64,000 nucleotides of DNA from an uncultured bacterium (GCA_949283655.1 CASDTH010000032.1:80150-144149); one strand, 5' to 3'; positions 1-9,219 are shown, counted from the first letter of the stretch. The notes: generated by a model not told the origin, from the letters alone. Translations and numbers: made by a program.

Positions 1-1421
1 TGACCAACGATGTCGACACACTCAGCCAATCGCTTAACCAGAGCATCACGCAGCTCATCACCTCCGCCACAACGCTGATCGGCATCCTCGTGATGATGCT
101 CTCCATCAGCTGGCAGTTAACGCTTGTGGAGCTTTGCATCCTGCCGCTTTCTCTCCTTTTTGTGCTGCAAATCGTCAAACGGTCGCAAAAATATTTTGCG
201 CAGCAGCAATCCTATCTGGGCCATGTAAACGGCCATGTGGAGGAAATGTACGGCGGCCATACGGTGATGAAGGCCTTCAATGGCGAGGCGGCGGCAGTGA
301 AAACCTTTGATGAATATAATGGCACGTTGTACGAATCCGCTTGGAAATCGCAATTTCTCTCCGGCATCATGATGCCTGTGATGAATTTTATCGGCAATCT
401 GGGCTGGGTAGCTGTTTGTATCCTCGGCGCGTGGCGGGCGGCGCATGGCGCGATGACGGTGGGCGATATTCAGGCGTTCATGCAGTATGTCCGCCAGTTC
501 ACCATGCCCATTAATCAGCTGGCCAATTCCAGCAATGTCTTGCAGCAAACTGCGGCCGCCGCCGAGCGTGTGTTTGAGTTTCTCGCTGAGCCGGAGGAGG
601 CGAAAGATCAGGTCGCCGTGCAGATTAACACGCGCGATGATGTGCCGGATACCGACAGCCTCGTCCACATCCAGGGCAGCGTCCAGTTTGCCCATGTAAA
701 ATTCGGTTATTCGCCCGATAAAATCATCATCCACGATTTCTGCGCTAATATCCAGCCTGGCCAGAAGATTGCCATCGTAGGCCCCACCGGGGCCGGCAAA
801 ACCACTATCGTCAAGCTGCTGATGCGGTTTTACGATGTCAGCGAGGGCGCCATTCTCGTTGACGGCTATGATATCCGCAATTTCTCACGCAATGAGCTGC
901 GTTCTGTTTTCGGCATGGTGTTGCAGGATACCTGGCTCTATAATGGCACCATCCGAGATAACATCCGCTACGGCAAGCTCGACGCAACCGATGAAGAGGT
1001 GGTTGCCGCTGCAAAGGCCGCTCAGGTGCATCATTTTGTGAAAACGCTGCCCGGCGGCTATGATATGGTGCTCAACGAGGAGGCCAGCAATGTCTCCCAG
1101 GGCCAGAAGCAGCTGCTAACCATTGCGCGCGCCATCCTCTCCGACCCAAAAGTGCTGATTTTAGACGAGGCCACCAGCTCTGTCGATACCCGCACCGAGC
1201 TGCTCATCCAGAAGGCGATGGATCACCTGATGGAGGGGCGCACAAGCTTTATCATCGCCCATCGGCTCTCCACCATACGCGATGCGGACCGAATTCTCTG
1301 TATGCGCGATGGCGATATTGTGGAGCAGGGCACGCACGATGAGCTGATGGCGCTGGGCGGCTTTTATGCGCAGCTCTATAACAGCCAATTTGAAAGCCCC
1401 TCTGCGCAGGATGCCTCCTGA
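1..1421 (+). CDS. ABC exporter, membrane plus ATPase subunit (5' truncated)
   Basis: The reading frame is already open at base 3 (it begins TNDVDTLSQ, a typical loop before the later membrane helices of type I exporters), so the start lies outside the window. The visible part holds the last transmembrane helices (roughly residues 22-150 of the fragment) and a complete nucleotide-binding domain: Walker A GPTGAGKTT, a Q-loop near LQDTWLYNG, signature VSQGQKQ, Walker B VLILDEATSSVD and H-loop IIAHRLST. The fusion of membrane and ATPase domains on one chain is the MsbA/MdlB/LmrA layout, in which the protein acts as a homo- or heterodimeric multidrug or lipid exporter in the cytoplasmic membrane. 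The partner half-transporter, if any, would lie to the left. The substrate cannot be told from the sequence. Confidence 0.93.
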   Translation, partial: TNDVDTLSQSLNQSITQLITSATTLIGILVMMLSISWQLTLVELCILPLSLLFVLQIVKRSQKYFAQQQSYLGHVNGHVEEMYGGHTVMKAFNGEAAAVKTFDEYNGTLYESAWKSQFLSGIMMPVMNFIGNLGWVAVCILGAWRAAHGAMTVGDIQAFMQYVRQFTMPINQLANSSNVLQQTAAAAERVFEFLAEPEEAKDQVAVQINTRDDVPDTDSLVHIQGSVQFAHVKFGYSPDKIIIHDFCANIQPGQKIAIVGPTGAGKTTIVKLLMRFYDVSEGAILVDGYDIRNFSRNELRSVFGMVLQDTWLYNGTIRDNIRYGKLDATDEEVVAAAKAAQVHHFVKTLPGGYDMVLNEEASNVSQGQKQLLTIARAILSDPKVLILDEATSSVDTRTELLIQKAMDHLMEGRTSFIIAHRLSTIRDADRILCMRDGDIVEQGTHDELMALGGFYAQLYNSQFESPSAQDAS

Positions 1422-1439
1422 CTCTTCAACCTAACATTC

Positions 1440-1480
1440 GCCCCGCCGGGGCACAGCTTCTTCCGGCGGGGCCTGTTTTT
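1440..1480 (+). terminator. Rho-independent terminator of the ABC exporter gene
   Basis: A 10-bp GC-rich inverted repeat (1440-1449 with 1463-1472) is followed by CTGTTTTTGT. It starts 18 bases after the exporter stop codon. Confidence 0.85.
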
Positions 1481-1593
1481 GTCTTGGCCCTCTACACAGG
1501 CGCCGTCCAATAACGCGTCGATAGGCCAGGAGAGGCCATGCGCATTTGCGGATCAGCCCCCGCCCGCAGGGCGAACTTTTTTGCGATTTGCTC

Positions 1594-1621
1594 TTGACAA
1601 GCGATTTATTTATGCTATAAT
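1594..1621 (+). promoter_or_regulatory. Sigma-A promoter of tRNA-Gly
   Basis: Perfect TTGACA (1594-1599) and TATAAT (1616-1621) boxes lie 16 bases apart, about 17 bases upstream of the tRNA 5' end. Confidence 0.9.
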
Positions 1622-1637
1622 AAGCTACGCAATTTGC

Positions 1638-1713
1638 GCGGATGTAGCTCATCTGGTAGAGCGCCACCTTGCCAAGGTGGAGGTAGCGAGTTCGAGCCTC
1701 GTCATCCGCTCCA
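1638..1713 (+). tRNA. tRNA-Gly (anticodon GCC)
   Basis: The 7-bp acceptor stem GCGGATG/CATCCGC, the D-arm, the anticodon stem CCACC/GGTGG with loop TTGCCAA (anticodon GCC, reading GGC/GGU), the T-arm with GTTCGAGCC and an encoded CCA end are all visible. It is a single gene with its own promoter and terminator. Confidence 0.97.
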
Positions 1714-1718
1714 TATTC

Positions 1719-1747
1719 GCGGCAGGCAAACGGCCTGCCGCATTTTT
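1719..1747 (+). terminator. Terminator of tRNA-Gly
   Basis: A 9-bp perfect stem (1719-1727 with 1733-1741) has a 5-base loop and is followed by ATTTTTA. It begins 6 bases after the tRNA CCA. Confidence 0.85.
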
Positions 1748-1839
1748 ATGCCTAAAAGGCCCACAATAGATCAGATCCAACGCCGCTCTGTGCGCCGCGC
1801 AGATGAGCGCCAGCACTACACCGCGCCCCCTATTTTTTA

Positions 1840-1868
1840 TTGACAAATGGAACCCGGGCGCATAGAAT
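1840..1868 (+). promoter_or_regulatory. Sigma-A promoter of the VanY-type carboxypeptidase gene
   Basis: TTGACA (1840-1845) and TAGAAT (1863-1868) are separated by 17 bases and lie about 65 bases upstream of the start codon. Confidence 0.82.
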
Positions 1869-1934
1869 AAAAAGAGAGAATTTGTCGGTCTTTCGGTCAT
1901 AAAGCCGTGAGCACCGGTTATGGAGGTTTCACTC

Positions 1935-2990
1935 GTGTCACGCAAAAATCTGATTCATCTTGTCCTTGGCATTGTGCTCCTGCTGATTTTGGCAGGCCTG
2001 GTCATCGGGTATCTGGCCACTCGCCAGGATAGCGGCGATCCAGACGCACCGCAGGGCGGTGTCTCCCAGGGCCTTCCCTCCACAACAGAGCTGCCCACGG
2101 GGCTGGCGAAGGCGGACCCCATCACTACGCTCCCCTCGCAGGCCGCTGAGCCCAGCAGCACAGCGCCGTTCCAGGCCAAAACAGGCTATTGCAGCGGCTC
2201 CGGCGTCCGCGTGCGCAAGGCCGGCTCCACCTCTGCCGCCATCCTTGGCACACTCAGCCGCGGTCAGTCCTTCACCGTCACCGGCAGCGAGCAGAGCGGC
2301 TGGTATCCGGTGCAGCTCTCCGACGGCACAAAGGGCTTTGTCAGCGCACAATACGTTTCCTTTACTAAGCCATCTGATCAGGAATCCACAGAAACCAGTT
2401 GGATCGACCCGGTCACCGTAACAATCGATGAGGATAAATGGTACCTGACGTTGGTGAGCATTAAATACCGCCTGCCGGAAAATTATAAGCCGGAGCTCTC
2501 TTACCCGGTGAAGGGCATTGACCGCCCGCTGGATGCGCGCGTCACTCCGCATTATGTTGCGATGTATAACGCCGCTAAGGAGGATGGCTGCACGCTGACG
2601 CCTTACTCCGGCTGGCGCTCCATCTCCCGGCAGAAAGCAAATTACGAAAACAAGGTCGCTGTATACCAGCGGCAGGGCAACAGCCGCACCAAGGCGGAAC
2701 AGCTTGCTGCACAGTGGATTCTGCCGCCCGGCGCCAGCGAGCACAATATGGGCCTCGCGATGGATATTGTCAACACCAAGGAAAGCTTTGAAAATACAAA
2801 AGAGTTCGCCTGGCTGCAGGAGCATGCCGCTGATTACGGCTTTATCCTGCGGTATCCAAAGGACAAGGTCTCCATCACCAAGGTGGCCTATGAGCCGTGG
2901 CACTGGCGTTATGTCGGCGTAGAGGACGCCAAAAAGATCAAGGCCAGCGGGCAATGCCTGGAGGAGTATCTGGGCCTGTATAACGATTAA
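1935..2990 (+). CDS. Membrane-anchored VanY-type D-alanyl-D-alanine carboxypeptidase with SH3 domain
   Basis: 351 residues, starting at GTG 1935. The strong GGAGGT at 1922-1927 fits that start; the upstream ATG at 1920 overlaps this site and is therefore unlikely. Order: an N-terminal membrane anchor (about 8-30), a Ser/Thr/Pro-rich linker, a bacterial SH3 domain (about 88-147, SGVRVRKAGSTSAAILGTLS) and a VanY/peptidase M15 domain (about 190-345). The zinc-site motifs SEHNMGLAMD (SxHxxGxxxD, about 267) and EPWHW (ExxHW, about 320) are intact. Such enzymes trim the terminal D-Ala from peptidoglycan stem peptides outside the membrane. It is monocistronic, with its own promoter and terminator. 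No vanR/S or resistance genes lie nearby, so housekeeping wall trimming is more likely than glycopeptide resistance. Its SH3 unit closely matches those of the GH18 protein 2 kb downstream. Confidence 0.9.
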   Translation: MSRKNLIHLVLGIVLLLILAGLVIGYLATRQDSGDPDAPQGGVSQGLPSTTELPTGLAKADPITTLPSQAAEPSSTAPFQAKTGYCSGSGVRVRKAGSTSAAILGTLSRGQSFTVTGSEQSGWYPVQLSDGTKGFVSAQYVSFTKPSDQESTETSWIDPVTVTIDEDKWYLTLVSIKYRLPENYKPELSYPVKGIDRPLDARVTPHYVAMYNAAKEDGCTLTPYSGWRSISRQKANYENKVAVYQRQGNSRTKAEQLAAQWILPPGASEHNMGLAMDIVNTKESFENTKEFAWLQEHAADYGFILRYPKDKVSITKVAYEPWHWRYVGVEDAKKIKASGQCLEEYLGLYND

Positions 2991-3011
2991 CAAACTACAC
3001 GCACCTGTTGA

Positions 3012-3059
3012 GGGCTCCGGCACATCCGCTTTAGGTGGTCGTGCCGGAGTTCTTTTTTT
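3012..3059 (+). terminator. Terminator of the VanY-type gene
   Basis: CTCCGGCAC (3015-3023) pairs with GTGCCGGAG (3041-3049) and is followed by TTCTTTTTTT. Confidence 0.85.
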
Positions 3060-3163
3060 ACCCTTCTTTTGTGCACCATTGCCCGGCCCACTCGTTTTCT
3101 GAACCCTCTTCTGCCCGTCGGCGAACCCACACGATCTATTGCGATCCCTTGTAATAGCAGCAA

Positions 3164-3201
3164 AAAAGCCGCGCCCTTCCATCGGAAAGGCACGGCTTTT
3201 G
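3164..3201 (-). terminator. Bidirectional terminator of the radical SAM gene
   Basis: An AAAAAGCC/GGCTTTT-flanked hairpin with an inner CCTTCC/GGAAAGG stem lies 60 bases downstream of the minus-strand stop. Read on the minus strand it ends in a run of T. Confidence 0.7.
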
Positions 3202-3263
3202 CTCATTGTATAGCGGCTGCTGGCTCGCGGCAAATTTTGCGCTCACCCCGGTGAAATCGCCGC

Positions 3264-4646
3264 TTATTTTTTATCCTGATACATCACGGTGGGGTTATTA
3301 TGCTTCTCCGTATCCGTATCGTTCCAGATCATATCCGCCACAGGCGCCCATCTCTCCGCGAAGGGCTTTGTCTTGGCGATGAGATCATCCACACTTTCGG
3401 GCGCCAGCATCTCAGTAGAATGCGCGCCGGAGCGCTCCACCGCTTCTTTGATCTTCTCCGGATTATCAAGCACCGGGCAGGGGCGCAGATGGTTATCGTT
3501 CCACGGTTGGCCCTTATAATACTCCATAAACAGCGGCGATTGCAGCGCCTCAATCAGGGAGCAATCCTTGATGTTTACATTGGAATAGTGCACAAACGCG
3601 CAGGGCTCCACATCGCCGTTAGCATTAATATGCAGATAGTGGCGGCCGCCCGCAATGCAGCCCTGGACGTATTCGCCATCGTTCCAGAAATCCAGCGCAA
3701 AAATCGGCTCATCCTTGCGAGCCTGGCGAATGAGCTCATAGGCACGCTTGCGCTGCTCCGCATTGGCGACCAGCTCCACCACCGCATCTTTGCCGACCGG
3801 CATGTAGGTGAAATACCACGCAAACAAAGCGCCCTTATCAATCAGGAACTCGATATACTCCTCCGAGCAAACCTCTTCCACATTCTTGGAATGATAGCAG
3901 GCAGAGTAGCCAAACGGAAGGCCCGCAGCTTTCATCTTATCCATCGCCGCCAGCACCTTCTGATAGGTGCCCTCGCCACGGCGCATATCGGTGGCATCCT
4001 CATAACCCTCAATGCTGAAGGCAAGCGCGAAGTTGCCTACCCGCTTGATCTCCTGCACAAACTCATCATCCACCAGCGTGCCGTTTGTGAAGGCAAAGAA
4101 TGCACACTCCGGGTTTTCCTCGCACAGGCGGATGATTTCCTTTTTGCACACCAGCGGCTCACCGCCGGAGAAAATATACATAAAGGTGCCGACCGCCTTG
4201 CCTTCCTTAACCACACGGGAAAGCGTCTCATAGCTCAGCGTAGAGCTCTTTCCATATTCTGCCGCCCAACAGCCCTTGCACTGCAGGTTGCAGGCCGCCG
4301 TCGGGTCAATGAGAATCGCCCACGGGATATTGCAGTGGTATTTTTCAATCGCCTGCGTACGCAGCGAGTAGCTGTTGAGCGCAATGTTCATGAAAACGGG
4401 CACGAATTTATCCAGCACATCGGGATCCACCTCAAACAGAATCCGCTTGATAAAACGCGTCCAGTTATTGTCGGGATCGTTTAGGGTCTTTTTCAGATTG
4501 GCGTATGTAACGCGGTTAACCTTCTTGACGTCAGCCTTCTCGAACAGGGTCAGAAGATTCATCAGGTTTTTGTCCGGATCCTTCCGGGCATAATTGAGCG
4601 CTTGCCGGATCGCAAACGAGGAAACGGCCTCCTTGATGGACTTCAT
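3264..4646 (-). CDS. Radical SAM/SPASM domain protein
   Basis: 460 residues with a good Shine-Dalgarno site (AGGAGG) before the ATG. The radical SAM cluster motif CNLQCKGC (CxxxCxxC) lies near residue 115, after an N-terminal helical domain of about 100 residues that includes a conserved-looking ALNYARKDP segment. A SAM-binding GGEP motif follows (FSGGEPLV). The C-terminal third has Cys residues in the SPASM style (CIAGGRHYLHINANGDVEPC, then NVNIKDC), suggesting one or two auxiliary Fe-S clusters. Family members modify peptides or act in cofactor or cell-envelope pathways. No peptide substrate gene is visible beside it, and the substrate is not predictable. It stands alone, read toward the VanY gene, with an AT-rich upstream gap. 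Confidence 0.85.
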   Translation of the reverse strand: MKSIKEAVSSFAIRQALNYARKDPDKNLMNLLTLFEKADVKKVNRVTYANLKKTLNDPDNNWTRFIKRILFEVDPDVLDKFVPVFMNIALNSYSLRTQAIEKYHCNIPWAILIDPTAACNLQCKGCWAAEYGKSSTLSYETLSRVVKEGKAVGTFMYIFSGGEPLVCKKEIIRLCEENPECAFFAFTNGTLVDDEFVQEIKRVGNFALAFSIEGYEDATDMRRGEGTYQKVLAAMDKMKAAGLPFGYSACYHSKNVEEVCSEEYIEFLIDKGALFAWYFTYMPVGKDAVVELVANAEQRKRAYELIRQARKDEPIFALDFWNDGEYVQGCIAGGRHYLHINANGDVEPCAFVHYSNVNIKDCSLIEALQSPLFMEYYKGQPWNDNHLRPCPVLDNPEKIKEAVERSGAHSTEMLAPESVDDLIAKTKPFAERWAPVADMIWNDTDTEKHNNPTVMYQDKK

Positions 4647-5055
4647 CAGTTAACTCCTCCTACTACTAGAAAACACACACATTCCCTATTTTTTCGAGCA
4701 CAGTTCAGTATACTCGATTTCCACAGCAGTGTCAATCAGCACCCCCTTAAATTTACATCCTATTCAAAAACCTTCTATGCAATACGGGTCGAATCCGTTC
4801 ATTCTGCGCATAAAAAGCGCGCCTATCGTAATCTCAATCCGTCCGGCTATTTTTTCGAATCGTTTCGCCTTTTTCCATACGCTTCCATTGTTATTTCACC
4901 TCTGCAAGGAAATACTAGAGAAAATGCAGCGGTCCTCTCCCCAGCACGTCATACGGCCGCTATTCCCCGCAAAGCTACGTGCTAACAGCCCGAGCGGCCC
5001 CGTTGGGAAGCTAACATTTCCGTAGCAACCAATCCGAAACAAGGCGGTGTAAAAT
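4647..5055. other. Intergenic region, divergent control region
   Basis: About 410 bases between the divergently read radical SAM and GH18 genes. The half near the radical SAM gene is AT-rich and contains a TTTTCGA stretch. I see no convincing ORF, tRNA or riboswitch. The plus-strand ORFs here have no ribosome-binding site and biased, non-coding-like composition. Confidence 0.5.
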
Positions 5056-7212
5056 TTGTATCAATATTCTTTAACCCTTCGCAAGGATTCTTATTATGAC
5101 CTGATTATCACCATTCAGCCAGAGGATGTAGAATTCGGTCTGGATCTGCTCTCCTCGGAAAGCAGAGAAAACTTCCAGCGGTCCATCCATGCTTTCTTAT
5201 CTAAAACGCAGGAGATCCGTATTAAAACGGTAAAGATCTTTCTGGCCGGCGTGCTAATTGCCAGCCTCCCCTTTAGCACTTTTGCCGCGAATCTCGAGGA
5301 GGAACGCAGTATCGCGGGTGGAGCCCACCCTACCGGTGTGGTGCCCGCTACCTCCACTGCTGATCTAATCCGTGCCGAAATGCCGTTTCACATGACCTAT
5401 CTTTATGGCGGATCGGTTTCCCATCAAATTGACTTGGTGAAAACGGTCGGCTCCTTCCAGACCGTCACCCCAGCCTATTTTGACATCAACGCCAGCGGGA
5501 AGCTGGTGGTAAACCGGATCAGCACGCAGCTCATTGAGTCCATGCACAGCATGAATATCAAGGTGGTGCCCATGCTGAGCAACCATTGGGACCGTGAGGC
5601 CGGCCGGCTTGCCCTCAAAGATCCGGAAGGGCTCGCCCAGCAGCTCGCGGCTTATATTGAGCAATATGATCTGGATGGAATCAATGTGGATATTGAAAAC
5701 GTGACCCATACGGAACGGGATGCCTACACGCGCCTGGTGGCGTCGCTGCGGCAAAGGCTCCCGGCAGAAAAAGAGGTTTCCGTCGCCGTTGCCGCCAACC
5801 CAAACGGCTGGAATAACGGCTGGCATGGCTCCTATGACTACCAGACGCTCGCCAAGCACGCGGATTATCTAATGATTATGGCCTATGATGAAAGCTGGCA
5901 GGGCAGTGATCCGGGCCCTGTCGCCAGCTATAGCTTTGTGGAGCGCTCGATTCAATACGCTCTACGCTACGCGCCGGCCGATAAAATCGTGCTTGGCGTC
6001 CCTTTTTATGGCCGCATCTGGAGCCGGGACGGCAGCCTAAAGGGCTACGGCATTAGCCTGGACGTGCTCAGCCGTATGCTCCCCGATTTTAATGCCAAGC
6101 TCACCTACTCGCAGGAGCTGCAATCCCTCAAAGCAGAATTTACCGTGCTGCAGGATAACAAGGGGTATACCATCAACGGGAAGCCGCTTGCCGCAGGCAC
6201 CTATACCGTATGGCTCGAAAACGAGCAATCTCTTAAAAGCAAAATCGGGCTAATCCATCGTTATCAACTAAAAGGGCTCGGCTCGTGGTCGCTGACACAG
6301 GCATCGGAGCATATCCTTCAAAACCTAACCTCCTGGTTAAGGGAGCCTTATGGAGGCTCTGAAAGCACGCCTGATTCCGAAAAAATGTACGGCACGGTGA
6401 CAGCCTCTTCCCTGCGCGTGCGCAGGGAGCCCTCTCTCCAGAGTGATACCATCGCCTATTACAGCAGAGGGGATACCGTTACCATTTTATCCGCGATCAA
6501 TGGATGGTACCGCGTTTTGCTGCCGGATGGAAGAACGGGCTATGTCAGCGCGGACTATATTTCACTGGAGGGGTTACCCGAAGAGCCACCGGTTGCTACC
6601 CGGACGGGCTACTCCACCGGCTCCAACGTCAACGTGCGCAAAGCAGCTTCCACCTCCGCCGCCATCCTTGCCACGCTCAGCCGTGGGCAAGCCTTCACCG
6701 TTATTGGCGATGCGCAGAACGGGTGGTATCAGGTGCAACTTGCAAACGGTACAAAGGGCTATGTCAGCGCGCAATATGTCTCCTTCACCAAGCCCTCCAC
6801 TCCCACTACAAGAACCGGCTATTCCACCGGCTCCAATGTCCGCGTGCGCAAAGCAGCCTCCACCTCCGCCGCCATCCTTGCCACGCTCAGCCGTGGGCAA
6901 GCCTTCACCGTTATTGGCGATGCGCAAAACGGGTGGTATCAGGTGCAGCTTGCAAATGGCACAAAGGGCTATGTCAGCGCGCAATATGTCTCCTTCACTA
7001 AGCCCTCCACACCCACTACAAGAACCGGCTATTCCACCGGCTCCAATGTCCGCGTGCGCAAAACCGCCTCCACCTCCGCCGCCATCCTGACGCTTCTCCA
7101 GCGCGGGCAAACTTTCACCGTCATTGGAAACGCGCAGAACGGATGGTATCAGGTACAGCTTGCAAACGGTACAAAGGGCTATGTCAGCGCAAAATATGTC
7201 CGCCTGAAATAG
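5056..7212 (+). CDS. GH18 family glycosidase with four SH3 domains (SleL/YaaH-like)
   Basis: 718 residues. The start is TTG at 5056, preceded by AAGGCGGTG; no ATG is available nearby. Order: a cytoplasmic N-terminal segment (1-57), one hydrophobic segment that is a signal or anchor (about 58-78), a GH18 TIM barrel (about 95-430) and four SH3 domains (about 436-500, then three 70-residue units to the end). The catalytic DxxDxDxE-type motif appears as DGINVDIE (207-214), with Glu214 as the expected acid; YDESW and the terminal Trp motif LGSWSLTQ fit spore-cortex/peptidoglycan N-acetylglucosaminidases such as SleL. The likely role is peptidoglycan hydrolysis, perhaps of spore cortex. The last three SH3 units are almost identical at DNA level. 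Whether the hydrophobic segment is cleaved is unclear because of the long N-terminal extension. Confidence 0.88.
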   Translation: MYQYSLTLRKDSYYDLIITIQPEDVEFGLDLLSSESRENFQRSIHAFLSKTQEIRIKTVKIFLAGVLIASLPFSTFAANLEEERSIAGGAHPTGVVPATSTADLIRAEMPFHMTYLYGGSVSHQIDLVKTVGSFQTVTPAYFDINASGKLVVNRISTQLIESMHSMNIKVVPMLSNHWDREAGRLALKDPEGLAQQLAAYIEQYDLDGINVDIENVTHTERDAYTRLVASLRQRLPAEKEVSVAVAANPNGWNNGWHGSYDYQTLAKHADYLMIMAYDESWQGSDPGPVASYSFVERSIQYALRYAPADKIVLGVPFYGRIWSRDGSLKGYGISLDVLSRMLPDFNAKLTYSQELQSLKAEFTVLQDNKGYTINGKPLAAGTYTVWLENEQSLKSKIGLIHRYQLKGLGSWSLTQASEHILQNLTSWLREPYGGSESTPDSEKMYGTVTASSLRVRREPSLQSDTIAYYSRGDTVTILSAINGWYRVLLPDGRTGYVSADYISLEGLPEEPPVATRTGYSTGSNVNVRKAASTSAAILATLSRGQAFTVIGDAQNGWYQVQLANGTKGYVSAQYVSFTKPSTPTTRTGYSTGSNVRVRKAASTSAAILATLSRGQAFTVIGDAQNGWYQVQLANGTKGYVSAQYVSFTKPSTPTTRTGYSTGSNVRVRKTASTSAAILTLLQRGQTFTVIGNAQNGWYQVQLANGTKGYVSAKYVRLK
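6601..7209 (+). repeat. Three tandem 210-bp repeats coding SH3 domains
   Basis: Units at 6601-6810, 6811-7020 and 7021-7209 are nearly identical in sequence, each encoding one SH3 domain plus a short TFTKPSTPT-type linker. The exact 210-base period keeps the frame. This suggests recent unequal crossing-over and possible copy-number variation between strains. Confidence 0.92.
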
Positions 7213-7262
7213 CAAAAAGAAGCGGCGGCCCAGAGCAAGTTCCCCTAAGCCGCCGTGCAAGC

Positions 7263-9122
7263 TTATCCAGGCAGGAAGGACTGAATCACCCGGGAAAGGA
7301 CGCGCAGCAAAATCGTGTGCAACTCCTGTGGCTGATATACCTCTGTGCCGGTATCGGGCGCCTCTAGCATGCCTCCGGTAATGCTTACCCCAAAGGTTTT
7401 GCTCTTTGGCAGCTTCACCGCTCCCCACTGCTCATATGAAATGGTAACCGGTGCATAAAGCTGCCGCACATCCGGGATTTCACCCGTCAGCAGAATACGG
7501 GCGCTCTCGCCCGGGGTAAGCAGCTGCTCTGTATCGACGGCGAATTCCAGCCCTGTCCCTCTGCATACAATGCTTTTGAGCCGGACGCTGCGCTCTGCGG
7601 ATAAATTTGTGACGGTCAGCGCCGTATCCGCCTGTGTCAGATAGCAGGAGCGGCTTTGGTCAAACTCAATATAAAGGTCGTCTGCCGCGTTATGCGAGAG
7701 GGCGAATTGAGGATATGCGGGATCAGAGCGAACATTCTCCAGCTCATCTGTCAGCAAAAGCTTGAGGTAAAGCGAGCGGCTGTAATCATCCCAATAGCTC
7801 ATGCCGTGGAACTGCCCTTCAATAAACCAGGTGTTCTCGGGTAGGAACGCACAAGAGGCATCCACCTCCATAGAGGGCGACACATGGTTGTGCCCTGGGT
7901 CCGCGCACACAGTTCCCTTCGGCTCATAATTGTTCGGGAAACGCTCACCCAGCGGTGCGCAATAGGCGCCGGAGGTATATTGCGTATCAATAATAAAATC
8001 AGAATTATTCTGGCTACCCGTGGCCAGGCCGCTGCCTGTGCTGGCCATGATTGAAATAGCAATCCCATATTCCTCGCGCGCACGCCGCAGCGCTTCCCCC
8101 ATCTGCGGCATGATATCCAGATGGGAACGATCTAGCTTTTCAATGAGCGCGGCGCTTTCCACTGGGTCGAGGTAGCGATCCCGCAAAATCAGGTAATCCT
8201 CCGCCGGCAGCAAATCCCACACGCTGCCGCAATAGCGCAGGACCGGCCACAGCCCCTCCCAAATCATCGCGCGCGCAGGCTCATCCAGCATATCGAGCGG
8301 GAGAAGGTCAAAGATCCACTCAAAATCATCCTCCATCACAAAGCCTGCCTGGATCATCTGCATCAGGGTGCGTTCGTCAAAGGAAATCCCCTCGTTATAA
8401 AGCAGATCGGCTACAATGGAGGAGCCGCACAGAGCAGGCACATTCAAAACAGCGCGGTTAACATCCCGCTTGTAGCCATAATCATAAAAGTAGAAGCCCG
8501 CCAGCTGGCCGCCGTGGCTGATACAGTGGAGGTTCACCTGGTCATGGCCGGTGAGCGCCTTCACCTGCTGAATAAAATCATCCAGCCGCTTCGCGGCGTC
8601 GACCTGGCTCCAACGCCAATCCACCGTGAAAGTAAACACATGATCCTCCCCCACCACATCCGCAATGGTCTGGGTGATCTGCGATTCCGCAATATATTGC
8701 TCCTCCCCACGCGCTTTCAACGTGCTCATGCGGGCATCCTCCGCGCGGTCTGGATACACGCTAACAGGGTATGCGCTCGTTCCATCCGGATTCATACGCA
8801 GTGTTTCAAAGCGCTCAGCGCACCCTTTGCTGAACGCCTCCACCAGCGCATCCCAATTGCCTGTAAATGCCTTTCCAATTCCCTTGGCCAGCTGCGGTGC
8901 ATATTTCAGCACCACTGGGAGCGTATTCTCCGCCGTAAGGTTCCAGATTTGCCGCTGCTGCGGCGTGCCGTAATCCACAAACAGTGTGGAGGAGGTGTAG
9001 CCCGCCAGCACGATCACCGGGTCATACCCGCAGCTGCATCTCTCTGCGGCAAGCGCCGCCGGGAACGCGGTGAGCAACAGGCATACCGTCAGCAGGATGC
9101 AAAGCGTTCTTTTCAGCTTCAA
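7263..9122 (-). CDS. Secreted alpha/beta-hydrolase (LCAT/lipase-like)
   Basis: 619 residues from a TTG start with AAGGGGAG six to seven bases upstream. A clear signal peptide (KRTLCILLTVCLLLTAFPAALA, residues 4-25) is followed by YDPVIVLAGYTSS, the typical first strand and oxyanion region of lecithin:cholesterol-acyltransferase-like hydrolases. The nucleophile elbow is CISHGGQ (Ser near 200), inside LHCISHGGQLAGFYFYD. The last 120 residues look like an immunoglobulin-like/NEAT-like beta region (ADTALTVTNLSAERSVRLKS). An exported lipase, esterase or acyltransferase is likely; the substrate is unknown. It is read convergently with GH18 and separated from it by 50 bases. Confidence 0.72.
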   Translation of the reverse strand: MKLKRTLCILLTVCLLLTAFPAALAAERCSCGYDPVIVLAGYTSSTLFVDYGTPQQRQIWNLTAENTLPVVLKYAPQLAKGIGKAFTGNWDALVEAFSKGCAERFETLRMNPDGTSAYPVSVYPDRAEDARMSTLKARGEEQYIAESQITQTIADVVGEDHVFTFTVDWRWSQVDAAKRLDDFIQQVKALTGHDQVNLHCISHGGQLAGFYFYDYGYKRDVNRAVLNVPALCGSSIVADLLYNEGISFDERTLMQMIQAGFVMEDDFEWIFDLLPLDMLDEPARAMIWEGLWPVLRYCGSVWDLLPAEDYLILRDRYLDPVESAALIEKLDRSHLDIMPQMGEALRRAREEYGIAISIMASTGSGLATGSQNNSDFIIDTQYTSGAYCAPLGERFPNNYEPKGTVCADPGHNHVSPSMEVDASCAFLPENTWFIEGQFHGMSYWDDYSRSLYLKLLLTDELENVRSDPAYPQFALSHNAADDLYIEFDQSRSCYLTQADTALTVTNLSAERSVRLKSIVCRGTGLEFAVDTEQLLTPGESARILLTGEIPDVRQLYAPVTISYEQWGAVKLPKSKTFGVSITGGMLEAPDTGTEVYQPQELHTILLRVLSRVIQSFLPG

Positions 9123-9169
9123 AATAAATCTCCCCTTTTTAAATTCTATTTAAAAAATAAAATGATCAT

Positions 9170-9211
9170 AACCCCGCCGCATGCCGCTTATGTGCAAGCC
9201 CCGGCGGGGTT
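9170..9211 (-). terminator. Terminator of the GH13 gene
   Basis: AACCCCGCCG (9170-9179) and CGGCGGGGTT (9202-9211) form a strong stem just after the GH13 stop; the minus strand continues ATGATCATTTTATTTTT. Confidence 0.65.
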
Positions 9212-9219
9212 TCTCTGCT

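Noticed and set aside
1938..3233. Long minus-strand open frame (431 codons) opposite the VanY-type gene
   Set aside because: It mirrors the real gene, has no ribosome-binding site and no recognisable domain; the plus strand has promoter, domains and terminator.
3300..4484. 394-codon plus-strand frame opposite the radical SAM gene
   Set aside because: Antisense shadow of a gene with intact catalytic motifs.
6601..7209. Repeats considered as a CRISPR array
   Set aside because: 210-base units without spacers, all in frame and coding for SH3 domains.
7222..7256. GGCGGC/GCCGCC repeat between GH18 and the lipase gene as terminator
   Set aside because: Weak stem, large loop and no T-run on either strand.
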